Shown: positions 47,999 through 60,903, numbered from the stretch's first letter. The stretch is DNA of 64,000 bases from Artocarpus heterophyllus (GCA_025403435.1 CM046350.1:8219512-8283511); one strand, 5' to 3'. Numbers and translations are program-made. Notes: a model not told the origin generated them from the letters alone.

Positions 47999-50900
47999 TT
48001 AAACTAATCTCTTAGGATCACGAGCAGCTGCAAGATGGTCCTGGGAGACAAGCCATGGAAATGCGGTTAGGTTCTTTATGACTGAACCAACACATGGATT
48101 ATACCGGATAAAGAGTAATTTGCTGCAATAAAACCACACAACGGATGTCATTCTTAAGACCATGGTGTATAAGAATCTGACTTACTGAGATAAAATCGAA
48201 CGCCTTTGTTTCCTCTTTCTTTGAACTGTTTGTTGTTGAATTGGGAACCGAACTTGGGTAATTTGATTGGAATATGTCGGGAACAGCCGAAGAATAACCT
48301 CCTGTTGTTCCTGCAACATGAACACCACTGGAGTTTTGAGCGGTCAGATTCCCAAGGTGTTGGAAGTTGGACATCGTTGCTAGGTGCCGTGCAAAGAGAT
48401 TTTCCATGGCACCGTAATTGATTTGTTGAGAAGGAAAGGCTTGATTAAACATCAACCCTGGCGGTATATTATATGGCATAGCACCTGGCGGGAACAAAAA
48501 ATTTGGGTTCATTCCTACAGTTTGAGGACCAAGAATCCCACTCAAAGCATCATTAGAGTCCTGATGCTTGGGATCACTATTTATATCTGAGAAAAGAGCT
48601 TGAGATAGTGCCACAGAAGAAGCTCCTTTTTGCTCCATCTTTGAGCCATTTTCATTGACGGATAAACCACCAATTAAATCCGCAACATCTTTTTTATTTT
48701 CTTGCTCCTTTGGAACCCCTGTATTGGGCCTAAAGATATCAAAGAGTTCAGAGCCGCTTTTGTTCCCTCCTATGTGATTCTCGCTAGCATCCTGTTTACC
48801 ATCAACAGTCATCCCAGAAAATAGATCATCTACGGGCTCTTTACTTTCACTTGGATGAAATGCAACATCTGCAAATGGATCATCGTCATTTCTTGGTTCA
48901 CTAATGCTTGCAACATTGCTGGAAACGTCACCAAATAAATCGTCAATTAGTGCAGGTGGTGGTGGTGTCAGGTTTGAAAGTATTTGGACATTTTGCTGTT
49001 CTTCTGAATTCTCTGTCCCATGGAAATCATTTGGATCACCAGTATCTATCAGGTCGGGCATCTGAACAGCGACGGTCTTAGCCTTCACAGGCTTTTCTGA
49101 AGTGTCTGTCTTTTCTCCACCCAGAAGGCTCAAAACCTGTTGATCAAGATCCAAAATTTCATTCAACTACGAACCTAACGGCTTAGATTGGTGGTGTTAT
49201 GCCATTAAAATGAGAACATCAACAGTGCTGCATTAATAAGCTACAGCCTACCAGATACCAAATTTGATATGCTACAAGCTACAAAGTCTAAAACATTTCA
49301 GTTCGAAGAAACTTATCTTTTGACAGAATTTAATATACTAACTTTTTTCTATATAACTAGAGTGTGCATATCGTCATTTATAAAAGGAAGCATTTGGACT
49401 TTCAATGCTCTCTAAAAATGAGTATGAAAAAGTTAATTATTCACCAAAATGAATCACTCACCAAAAGTATCAATGCCTTGCTACTTTTATTTCTTTCTAG
49501 CATATAGAATGGTTTTACCTTGTTAGCCTTTTCCCTCAGGGAAGACTGGGGGGATTCGGAGCATTGCACTACAACCTCTCTGTTTTCACTAAAATAAGAC
49601 GCAACAACAGAAAATGGTTCATCCTTTTTCCTCAAAATTGCCTCGAGGACACAGACAGCTTTCATGCGAACCTGAGGAAAAAAATAAGTAAAATAAAAGG
49701 TTTATAAAACTTGAAAAGAAAATAAGTGCATTTTCAAGTTCTCTTTTTTTTTTTTTTGCAGGAAAAAAAATTCAACTATCATGACATAAGTGATTTAAAA
49801 AAATAATAATGGATACTACAGCCTTAATCAAAGTATAGACTAACTCTTAAACAGTAATCTTCAACACCGTTAGTTTGTTTCTTTGTGCCCGGTACATTTG
49901 ATGGTTTTCTAACCACTACAGTTATAGAAATGGCTTACCTGCCACATTGGAGATTGGAGCTTTGTTTCAAGAGCGCGACTTAATGCCAATGCATTTAACT
50001 TCAAAGCCTCAACAAGGAAAACCTGAATGGCGTCTCGAGTAGGTTGTAATCGTACACCACCTGATGTCACAATAGTCTCCAACAAACTCTCCTCAGGTGT
50101 CTTACTTCCAGAGTGACTTGAAGAGGAATTCCCATTGGTTGTTTCAGTCTCAGTTACTCCTGAATTCTGACCCCATTGGACGCTAGCCACATTCTTTGAA
50201 AAACCAGAACTCCCTTGAGTCTCATTGTGGTATTCAACTGGTTCATATCTATCTGTATATTCAGTTTCTTTGGTCAATGACCTATGAAGATTTGGACTCT
50301 TGTAGCTTCCATTGTCATTCTTTCTTAACGAGTGACTTTGAGTGAAACTACTAATACCCTGCTTAATTGACGCACTTCCAATACCAACTACCTCACTGAG
50401 AAATGATTTCTTATCTTCCGATGGCATTACATAGTTTGTACTTCCAAAACCTTGGATTCTTTTGTTACGATCTTCCTCAGAGGCTGGCTTATTTTCCTCT
50501 GAAAATATGGCAGAGATAGCTTCATGAGCAGTATCTCGCACAGCTTTATTAAGCGCATCACCTTTCAGAGGATCCAACTGGCCCTTGTACTGAAACAATT
50601 GCCGCACTGCAACCGAGTGTCTTTGCATTTCTCTCCTGAATTCCACCCCAGATTTCCCCACACAATATTTTATCAACCTCAGAGCCTATACAAAATTGAA
50701 GCAACAACTCACGTTATAAATATATATATATATTTTTCATAAAAAAACTCCACATAACAATTTTCACATATTATAAACACTCTTATCAAATGAATTCCTG
50801 ATAAAGTAACATTGATGCAATTTGAGCTACATTTGAACCTCAACTCTGAACCCAAGTAGTTCTCAGACAAATCGGTCAACGGATTTGGATTTCTGTTTTC

Positions 50901-51424
50901 CATTCTACAATGTTGAATGCCAAATGAGAAATAACACAAGTTTGCATGCAAAGTTACAATAAATGCACCTTACATCTCAAGCACCATTCAATTTATGCAG
51001 TAAAATTCCACTTCCAAACTGATCACTTTCTCCTCATTTGTAACCCAAAAAGCAACCCAAAAAAACAAAAAAAAAAAAAAAACAAAAAACAAAAAACAAA
51101 ATTCAAACCTCGATATAGCGAAATCGCCACGGTTAACACAACTCGGAACCGTCAAAATCTATCCAATTCCCAACCTTAGAAGAAAACTACTTGCCAATAG
51201 AAACGAAAAATGCGTACCTTCTGCTTAACAATCGGGCTCTTATGGTCGAGGCGTTTCAATACAAACTCAGAGACCTCCTTGACGATACTGACATGGGAGG
51301 ATCGCAGAAGCTCGCAAACCTCCTCCAATTTGTAAACCGGCGTAACCTTGTCTTCGTCGGACGTAGCCGAGTCGATCATCCGCGACCTCCAGTACGATTC
51401 CACCGCTCTTCGGCTAGAATCCAT
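47999..51424 (-). CDS. MTV1: MTV1-like ENTH/VHS clathrin-adaptor protein
   Basis: Five exons: 51424-51218, 50685-49939, 49671-49519, 49136-48186, 48040-47999; 699 residues, close to Arabidopsis MTV1. The N-terminal ENTH/VHS-like domain (about residues 1-130) begins MDSSRRAVESYWRSRMID and includes PIVKQKALRLIKYCVGKSG. A second folded block (about 265-370) contains ETIVTSGGVRLQPTRDA. The long C-terminal half is disordered and acidic, with DDDPFADVAF (453-462) and DLFSGMTV (473-480), then Pro/Asn-rich sequence, and ends AFDFISDHLAAARDPKRLV. Plant MTV1 acts at the trans-Golgi network with clathrin and AP-4 in vacuolar protein sorting. It runs toward the LETM1-like gene and in the same direction as the tRNase Z gene upstream. 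Confidence 0.95.
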
Positions 51425-53762
51425 TGCCCCCCAAAATCAAACCCTACCAAGAAAAAAGAAATTAAAAGTTCAAGCTTCAATTTTCACGATTGCCCTAGCG
51501 TGACCTCCAAATGGATCCGATCCAATTGAACCCTAATCAAACCCAGGCCAACGAGAATCGGTTCTGTGATCGTTTTGGCCAAGGAAAACGGATTCGATTG
51601 AATCAGCACCTGAAAGTTGACTGTATATTATTGAACAATTTGGATTTAAAGAGGCGTTGCGGATGAAATTGAGTGAATTTGTGACGAGGAAGGAAAAGGT
51701 TTGAATTTTCTCAGAGTTGAGGGGCTTGAAAAAGAGGAATTGTGGAAGAAGAAGAAGAAAAAGAAGACTAGAGGAGCTGGGTACAGACATTTTGCTTTTG
51801 AGTAGGACAGGTTGCCATGTGAGGGGGTGAGTCACCGGCCCGTATCGTTAGCACACAAAATAATGCTGGCCCCACACCCAGTTGTAAAATAAATAGCTTT
51901 CACCTGCTAAATTAAATAATTTTGCTTTACCCCTAATTTAATTTTTTAAGAGCTGTAGCCTATATTCTCTCTTATAAAAAAAAAAAAAAAAAAAAGAGCT
52001 ACAGCCTCTATATATGCTCTCGTCGAAATCCCAAATAATTTTTGTTTTATAGTTAGATAGGACTTTTTTTTTTTTTCAACATATAAAAATTTTATATTAT
52101 TTTATGACTAAAAAATTAATTTTAACTAATTATGTCAAACACCTTAATAAATAATATAGCTGTTGGTTGTGCAATTCTAATCGATTGAATATATTTCAGC
52201 AAATCAAATGATTATACATGTTGTTTACTATATATAGGTCATCATGACCAACGATAATTTAACTATAGCCGAAATTCTTAACAAACATAAGAGGTTGATC
52301 GTCTTTTTTTCAGTGAGGAATTATTTTCATAACTATCCGTCAATTGATTAAGGCTCGAATCTATCCAATCAAACAACATTAAAACCTTTCATGGTGCTAG
52401 AAATATATAGGTTGTTTAACACCTCAGTTGTAACTGAAATTTTAAGTTTAAAAACTATATCATGTTACACGCTAGTAACTTTTTGTTTTTAACTATCACT
52501 ATTGAAAGCTTTACACTGTTTACAATTAAAACTAATAAGTTGAAACTAAAATATCAAATAGACAAACAATAATTTGAGCATTTTAACGTTGACGTCGTGC
52601 AAATTATTTTCAAGTTGGTTACTTTGGGCCCACTTATTTCATGTCGGGTAAACACACAAGATTATTTTCAGCCCTTTTCTTGATTCTTTAAGTGAATACT
52701 TGTACGTACAAAAGAATGAAAATGCGGTACGAGACCAAGCGTGGAGTCGTGGACTACCGAACCCTTTCAGCTCTGTTATTAAAAAGAAGACAGCGACCAT
52801 GTAAGAGAACGCAACTCTTCCTTGGCTTTGAATACTTTTCTTGGGCTGTAAGTAGTGCCTTCTCTTGCTTTGTAACGTCCAACGACAATGCAGTTCAGGA
52901 CTTTCTTGTCTTTCTTGATTGCCTCATTTTTCAAACCACGGGTTAAGATGTGGGTAAAACTCAAAAGTATCTTTAAAGGTGCATTGAGGTTGGCATAAAT
53001 TAAGATGTGGCGTTAGGTTTCTCTCGAGCCCTTTTGTTGTATCAATGTCTACATTCTGCTTTCAAAACAAGGCAATGATAACTCAATATGCAGTTTTGTT
53101 TTGTTGTTACAGCTGGCTGATAGTAGTGCCTGCTCCGCTCCGCTCATGTTTGAGAGAATGGGCGCAACATTCAAAGTCGAGTTTGAGCTAACTAAACAAC
53201 TTCCAAGCCAGACTTCTTTCCTAGAGCTCCTCTTCCCAGGCGCATGCCCCTCAAGGACTCTGGCTATCTTTCAATCACTGGAAGGTCTCTCTCCGTGTTG
53301 TGTTGTGTTCTATTCTGTGGGTTACCTGGTTAGGTAATGCTTAATGCCTTTTGGCGAAAAAGGGGATAAAAGATGTGTATGGCTGAAAGAGGGAAGAAAG
53401 AACGCATGCATGGGGATTTTATATATTGGAGATTCAAGAATCTAAGAACAATTCAATCTAACAAGCGGAGGGAGTACCTACTGCTCATATTCATTTATTT
53501 GTCTTAAAGCAATGCCCCAATTTCCTAGCTCAGAAAAGCAAAATGTCGAAAAAGAATCTCGATAAATGAAAGGTATTGATGAACCATTATTCTTTTGACA
53601 GCAGGCCATAAATGCTTTGAATACAAAAAAATAAAATAAAAACAAAATAAAGAGCATTATAATAAAAAGAATATCCCCTAAAGAATGGTGTATAATACAC
53701 AAAAAGCACAAATGTCAAAAAAGTGAAGTAAACTGCCATTTTTTTTATTAACAAGAGAACGG
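51425..53762. other. MTV1 upstream region and tRNase Z downstream region
   Basis: 51425-51850 probably contains the MTV1 5' UTR and promoter. 51975-51995 has an A-run. 52425-52570 is related to the dispersed MITE family. 52690-53340 is somewhat GC-richer and holds an open frame at 53101-53337 with no recognised family. The rest is AT-rich. Confidence 0.5.
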
Positions 53763-56700
53763 TTACACTGTTAAAGCATCTACAACATCCTCTGAATCAT
53801 CCATGGTCATCTCATCTCTAAAGAGCAGTTTCAAATATGGAAGCACTCTTGGAAGCACTACCAAATCTGCTACGTTGACACTCATCATGTCAAATGATAT
53901 GCAGGTGTTGTGCATGTGGGTCTCGTCAAATACAGGAATTTTGGGATATCTTTGGCTAAAATGTGTGAGAATGATACGGTATGCACCTGCAGAATTGCCG
54001 ATTTCTATGGCTTCCTCTGTTGTGCTGTGGTTTCTTGCCACGGCCTCCTCTACCATGCCGTCTTCAAATGTTGCCTACAACAATCACAAAAGGAAAAATG
54101 AAAAATTTACCCTGAACCATAGTAAAGTTTGTTCTGTTCTTCCTTACTTGTTAAGATATTAGATTAACTAGATCTCAATACTTACCTCGTGTATAAGAAT
54201 AGTCGCACCACGAGATGCTTTAATCAACTCCGGGCAAGGTCTAGTGTCGCCCGAGTAAACAATCTTCCACCCCGGAATCACTTTCCCAACACTGTTAGTC
54301 CTCTCTGCAGCCTTTAATGCAACACCAAATGCTTGTGGGCAGTGAACAACGGGAAAGCTAATTAAGGCCTCTAAGCCGGCATCACCAAGGACTTTCCTTA
54401 AGCTCTCCATTGCTGCAGTGTTGTCAGTTGGACTACCAGTTTTCTTCCAATAGCTCTGCATACGGGATCCTTTAGAAAACAAACTGGAATCAATTTTCTG
54501 GGCCATTTGCCCATTGGTATCATTATCAGTAATGTCCTCGGAATTAGTTGAATCTCCCAAGGTCTCCCTACAGTCAAGGAACTGCATATCTAGATCTTCA
54601 AGTCTTTGGTAAGCGTCTAAATATTTCTTGAGCTGTATTGGCCCAACAACGAGTAATGGTTCATGAGGCTCTCCCTTCAACAAATCACGTCTTAGGGCAA
54701 GTATTCTACCTAAGCCTGTGTGGTGGTCGGCATGAATGTGAGAAATCCAAATACACCTTAAACCTCTCACGATGTCATCAGCACCATTTACACCATACCT
54801 ATTGCACCAGGGCCCTTAGAATGTTAGGATATGGAGGACAATTATTATGCTGGTCTACCTTAGAGAGAGAGAGAGCACGGGTCTAACCTTCTTTTCAGCT
54901 GTCCTAGTGTTCCTTCACCGCAATCCAAAAGCAAGCCTCCTTTCGAGAAAAGGTTAATATGGATAGAGCTGACGTTCCGATATTTGGATGGCTGAGATGA
55001 TCCAGTTCCTAGAAGGACAATCTCCAAGTCATCTCTCCTTATATTTTCCAAACAACTAGGAACATTATTCTCACTCAACCATGGCTCTTCAACCATAGCA
55101 TCTTGTGTGGAACATATTTCACCCCTCACTCCAGCAGATTCATGCCATAATTGGCTAACATTTTGGGCAGCAACTCCGATGTCTGGAATCTCAGAGAGTA
55201 ATTCATCAATGATATCTGAAGACGACATCGAACTTGGTATGCCAGACCTATCTACTCCAAGATTTGCATAAGGTCGCAAAGTGAACTGTTCATGAGACAG
55301 AGAAATAGCCTCTATTTTTAAAATAGAAAAAAATCTAAAGAATTCAGTGTAATTGTTAATTATCTTTATCATATATGATTAACATTCTGTTGACACATAA
55401 TTTGTAACCAATTGCATGTAGTAGAGACAATGACTAGATAAATTATTGGCTAAATCCAAGCAAGCCATCATTCATACCTTAAGGAGATTTTCAGCAGAAA
55501 TGCTTTCACAAAGATTAAGATTACCCTGGCAAAAGGAAACCACATTAACAGATAAATTGGTTTACAAGTGGTCCAAATGTAACAGTCATTCCTTCAGCCA
55601 CAAGCTTAAAATAATTAGAAGTCGATCAAACAATTTGACAAACCTCACTTGAAACAACAGAGTTTGGTGGTGAGCAACCAAGGTGCTGAAGGGACCAAAA
55701 ACCTGGAGCTGGAAAGAACTGAGGACATAAATAGTTGAGCCGTGCTGCAATCCTTGCACTGGATTTAAGAATCGGAATTTCTACGTTCTTCCTACAAACA
55801 GCAAGAGTGCCAAAAATTCAAAAATAGTCAGGTGAATAACAAATACCTCCACAAAAAAAAAAAATAAAATAAAATAAAAATAAAAATAATAAAACAAACA
55901 AACAAACAAAACCTTTCATGTCCAGCCATTATATGCTGTGTAGAACCAAATCTCTTCATCCATTTCTGGTAGTTGGGACTGTGTACTATAAATGTAGGAC
56001 TTAAATGAATAATACAAGTCACAACCTTAGAACTCTCAGGTGGGTCTGAGAAGTCTGCATAATAAGTATTCAAGTATTCTGTGGACAACAACTCTTGCAA
56101 ATGAGATTCTGTTGGGCAGTCCACAAGTAATACGATCGGACCAGGAAGAGAGGGGTCCATTACATCATTTGGGTGAACCTATAAAACATAGCAGAGGCGC
56201 TTATTTTCAAAACGTTAAATGCATAACAGATATGGGATACCTTAAAGCATTGGCTACGCCATGAAAACTTTCATTATTGTTTTTACAACTCACCATGATA
56301 TCTTGGTAATCTGACTTTACCGATTGTCCACTTTGCAGTTGACGATACTTTGGACCTGCTCGCAAACCAAGGGCTGCAGCTTTGTCCGGATGAAACGTCC
56401 CCTTAATTTCAGACAATTCACAGACGTACACTACAGAAATGTCACCAGGCTTTCCTCCAGATGCTATTTTTCTGTTTGGACTTGAGGGTTCTGAATCATT
56501 ATCCACCCTCTCTTCAAGAACATTGTCAGAAGCATTGCCCTTCCTGGGTGCTTCATGCAAGAGCCAAGATTCTTCTGAAAAACTTGGTTGTAAAAGAATG
56601 GCTGATATCTTGACAACATCGTCCTTATAAAGAACACGTGATGGTTCAAAGGTCCGTGTGTTAACCATGGCAGCATTTGGGATGAAAGACCTCATGGCAT

Positions 56701-58284
56701 CAACCAAATACTTCAGATCTGGTGGGCCCCATACATTCACCTAAAAAATAGTAGAAACTACAATTTAAGATAGTTCATCATCTTAATCAATCTTAAACTT
56801 ATTTTTAGACAGAATAACAAAGTGAAGATATAAACATGAAACAATCCAAAACTCACAGACATTCCTTCTTCTCCCATGCCAGCCAAAGTCAAAAGCAAAC
56901 CTGCATAACAAGGCTGAGCATTTTAAGAGGCGGCAACAATAATCTCTTCAAAACAACCCGTCCTGGTAATTAATTGCACAAATTTATAGCAGAAACATCA
57001 GGAAATGAACCTGGAAGTCCGCCTGCAGTCTCTGAGCATACACGAGAAAGAAATACGTGATCTATCTGGAAAAAGAAAAGATCAATCACATAAATGAGTT
57101 CCCTACAATGTAAAGCAGCATTCAGATTGAAGACATAGAAAACTCAAAATATGAAATCTCAACTGAACAATTGGGCAAAAATTTTAAGATATCTCTCACC
57201 CTTGACAACTTAATCTTATGCTCGGTGCAAAACCGTTGCAATCCCTGCAACAAGATTTCTACGTTGAGAACTTGAGAGACAAAATAAAATCTAAAGGTGC
57301 TTGAAAGAAAGTGGGGAACAAAAAGTTGTCCTTTAAAATCTCCCAGAAATACTTGCCTCCCCAGCATTAAAGATAAATCTTTGATTGTCAAAGAAAAGCA
57401 GCACTGATGGTGATGTATCCTGAGTATCCATTCCAGTCCCCAGTATCTGCAATAAGGAGAGGTCAAAATCATTAACCAAAAACTGAAAATTTGGGCATAA
57501 TATTAAAGGACATTAACAGCATTCTTGAATCTTAGATACAAAACAAATCTAGTATATGTACTTTGTAAAACAAGGCACCAAATTGAAATGCTACAAAGTC
57601 AAACTCCAACTCAAGCTTCTCTCATGACCACTGATGAGATCCCACATAGTAATTAAATCAAACAAAACCAGTAACTTATTGCTTTAACATTTTCCCTTGG
57701 TTGACATTTATTTTTCCATTTTCAATTATGAAACTCAAATACCGAAAACTCACATACATAACCAAAAGGAAAAAGGAAAGTATTAAATTTTCATTTCGAA
57801 TTAAAAGAGAAAAAGAAAAACCAAGCAAACCCACTAAGCAAACAAGCATAACTAAAAATACCCACCAATCCAAAATGCAAAATTCAAACAATTAATCAAT
57901 CCCATTAAAAGAAAAACCTACCTGGACATAGGAGATAGTGTTGATATTATTGAGCTTGCGCACTTTCAACTGCAGAGTCTTCTTGAGCTGGTCTTTCTTA
58001 TCCCTTCCCTCGGCCCTTCTCTTGTTGATCCTAAAAGACTCAGAGTTCTCCATCGGAGCTCCTTCCTTCGTCTCTCTGAAAGTGCTGCTGAATCTGCAGC
58101 CACGGTAGCGAGGAGGGTGGTGGAGAGGAGCGGAACGGCGTCGTTTTTGTGGGGAGGAAGAGGCAAGAGTAGTGAAGAAACAATGGCTTCTAGGTTTGGA
58201 AAGGAGGGAGAGAGAAAGGGAGGGTTTAAGAGGGAAGGAAGAGGGAAAGAGTAGGCGGAGATTTGTGAGATGCTGTGGTGGCAT
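53763..58284 (-). CDS. TRZ4: long-form tRNase Z (ELAC2/TRZ3-TRZ4 type)
   Basis: Twelve exons: 58284-57922, 57446-57357, 57244-57200, 57065-57011, 56900-56857, 56740-56294, 56178-55913, 55791-55644, 55525-55478, 55285-54888, 54798-54186, 54074-53763; 942 residues. The Leu/Ser/Arg-rich N-terminus looks like an organelle-targeting peptide. The N-half is the degenerate, RNA-handling beta-lactamase domain ([30 protein letters not shown]). The C-half is catalytic, with PxKxRN-type PSKYRN (601-606), the metal motif HIHADH (655-660), [12 protein letters not shown] (His 855) and LTHFSQRY (His 877). The enzyme cuts the 3' trailer from precursor tRNAs. Intron 2 begins with GC (GAG|GCAAGT). The symbol follows the probable Arabidopsis counterpart; TRZ3 is equally possible. 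Confidence 0.93.
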
Positions 58285-58507
58285 TGTTTGTCTTGACAGA
58301 AATCCAAAGGGTGTTAGCAGGGGAGAAGACTCGAAAAAGAAATAAAAAAGCCTTATTTTAATTTTGAAAATAATTAAATTTTTTATTAAAATCGGACGGT
58401 GTTAAATGGCCAGATGCACATATCCTGTAACGTGAATGGATTCAGGACAGGCTCTAAAGAAATTTTATTTATGATAACATTTATATGTTTCACAATAGCA
58501 TCACCAA

Positions 58508-58524
58508 GCTGGAATAGCTCAGTT

Positions 58525-58557
<33 letters not shown>

Positions 58558-58581
58558 GAGGTTCAAGCCCTCCTTCTAGCG
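58508..58581 (+). tRNA. tRNA-Asn (anticodon GUU)
   Basis: 74 nt without an intron. The acceptor stem GCTGGAA pairs with TTCTAGC (one G-T pair), with G as discriminator. The D arm is AGCTCAGTTGGTTAGAGC. The anticodon arm TGTGG-CTGTTAA-CCACA exposes GTT. The T arm is GGAGG-TTCAAGC-CCTCC. A T-run shortly after (from about 58587) is a good Pol III terminator. It lies in the 570-bp gap between the divergent tRNase Z and PnsB3 start codons. Confidence 0.97.
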
Positions 58582-58585
58582 AACT

Positions 58586-58597
58586 TATTTTTTTCCC
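58586..58597 (+). terminator. Pol III terminator T-run after tRNA-Asn
   Basis: A run of T a few bases beyond the tRNA 3' end, as needed for RNA polymerase III termination. Confidence 0.75.
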
Positions 58598-58854
58598 TTC
58601 TCTCTTTTTCATGATTTGTGGGCCCTGTGGCTTTGTGGGTTGGGGTCTAGTTAAGAAACCCACTTTATGGCCCACCTTAAAATTCCAGCCCGTTATTTGT
58701 TTATGTCTCAACAATTAGATAAGGTGAAAACTCGAAACCAACCACCACAAACAATGTCCAAAATATGAATATCCAAATGACCATCAAATTCAAAGACGCA
58801 TATACATATCCTTCGATTGAACTTTTTTAATCCGGAAAACAAAAAACACAAAAT

Positions 58855-60646
58855 ATGGGAACTTTTCACCTGAGCTCCTTAGCTCTATCTTCTTCCTCAG
58901 TCTCTTTAAATTTGAACTACATTATTTCCAATACCCACAATACTCTCCAAAAATCTTATTATTATAAGCCCCTCAGCTTCTCTAGAACTAGAGGGAGAAA
59001 AATCAGAGCTGTTAGCACCATCCCAGAATCTAGCGAATCCGAAGAAGACACAGAAGCAGAGGGACCCCCTTCAGTTGATTTTGCTTTTGTTAGTGTAAGT
59101 TTTAAGTAACAAGTATTTTGTTCACTTGAAGTTATTGGGATTTTTGTTTATTTGTTATGGTTTTTTGTTTATATTTTCCATTTTAGTCTTCTTTACTACC
59201 AGATGGAACTCCTGATGTGCAACTTCGAACAGCTTGTGGTGGGCAGAAACTAAGGGACATAATGTTGGAAGCAAATATTGATTTGTATGGACCCTATGTA
59301 AGCTTAGTTCTCTCATATATCTCAATTGCAACACTTTTCATTATCTAATTAGTTAAGTGTAAAAAAAAGTCAATATATATATATATATATATATTAATTT
59401 ATTTCAATGTACTAGTAGGAATGGATATGAGTGTAAGTATATTTATAATAATTTTGTGTTCAAACAAATTTGCAGTCTAGGCCTCTGCTAAATTGTGCAG
59501 GGGGAGGAACTTGTGGGACGTGCATAGTGGAGGTACATATCTATTCTAATCTGCTTTTGCAAACAAATTTCACCATATGCTTTGAAATGTTTCATAAAGT
59601 GAGACTAAATGTTTTTTCTTTTGATTATTATTACTATTATTATTATTAATGTGTTGTAGGTTATTGAAGGAAAGGAGTTGTTAAGCCCTCGTACTGACAA
59701 AGAAAAGGAAAAACTTAAAAGGGTATAGTATAATCTAGTTATTTGTGGATTCCAACTTTTTATTTTTACCATTATTTCACAAGAGTGATTCACGCCGGCA
59801 ATGCCGCAAATTATTAGGTGACTTTTAGAGAAAGGGTAGTCAATGTCAAAAGATTTGAGTTTAACTTACAACATAAAAACTAGACCTAATTTACACCAAA
59901 TTATGTGCACTGAGATTTTAGGATCAAATTCAGATAAAAGGAAATTAGTCTGTTAATAAAAAAAAAAAAATGGGATCAAAGGAAACATATAGCTATGTGT
60001 GCGAGAAAGAAGACATATTATACTATCTTTTGCTTAGTACAAAACTATTAACAACCTTCTTTAGGAAAAGATAAGCTATTAAAATCTGCAGATACATTCC
60101 TTCTTTAGTAGAATAGCTAACATTTATACTGTGGACAATCTATGCAGAAACCGAAAAATTGGAGACTTGCTTGCCAAACTAAAGTCGGTGAACCAGATTC
60201 CAGAGGACTGGTTTGTAATCTTAAGTTTTCTTTCATTTATGGTCCACGATATTTAAATGGAATATATATCTTGAGGCGGAGCTACTTATATACTAGTGTG
60301 GGCGACCGTCCTTCCTGAACTTTTTTTTTCTTCTAACATTGTCTATAAAATTTTATAGAAACATATTTCGTCTCTCTAAAAGTATACTCTATCTCTACCC
60401 CTAAAATTGTACTCTGCCTTCTTAACTAATTTTTTGGCTCCATTCTTGTATATCTCTAAATATATAAATTATATATGTATATATGTTATATGTGTGTCTA
60501 TTACCAAACTTCCAATTTCAATTTCTTATGAGTCGCCTTCTTCAACTTACATTTTTGACTCAATGCAGGTTGTTATCCAACAACTGCCTGAATGGAAAGC
60601 TCATGAATGGAGCTACGAAGAAATAGATCCCTCAGAGGCCTTTTAA
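58855..60646 (+). CDS. PNSB3: photosynthetic NDH subunit of subcomplex B 3 (ferredoxin-like)
   Basis: Six exons: 58855-59094, 59187-59297, 59476-59532, 59660-59722, 60148-60210, 60569-60646; 203 residues. Residues 1 to about 50 are Ser/Leu-rich with few acids, a likely chloroplast transit peptide. The mature part is a 2Fe-2S ferredoxin-like fold with cluster-type cysteines C124, C130 and C133 (NCAGGGTCGTCIVE) and C166 (WRLACQT). The C-terminus ends WSYEEIDPSEAF. PnsB3 (NDF4) belongs to subcomplex B of the chloroplast NDH complex, which carries cyclic electron flow around photosystem I at the thylakoid. The gene is divergent from tRNase Z, sharing the short region that holds tRNA-Asn. Confidence 0.93.
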
Positions 60647-60779
60647 GAAAAATTTTGTTTCTCTATTGTAAAATGTAAATTACCAAAAAGGAAGTAGAAA
60701 ATTATATCCTGTAATAATTAGACTGTCACATAATTTGTCTGAATTTGTTGGTCACAATAATGAAATTACATGGCAAAAA

Positions 60780-60903
60780 ATACTTACAGTTAGAGCCGAC
60801 AATACGGGTTATGACACGATAACATAATACAAACGCGACATGTTTTTTGACTGGTTAGAGTAAAAAGATTAACTACGAATCATTTTAGTATCAACCTGAA
60901 CCC
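60780..60903. repeat. degenerate repeat split by the copia element (left part)
   Basis: Phrases such as gggttatgacacgataacat and cctgaacccgact belong to a degenerate plant repeat type. The text resumes after the copia element with aaaatgacccgattgaccc near 63284. Confidence 0.4.
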
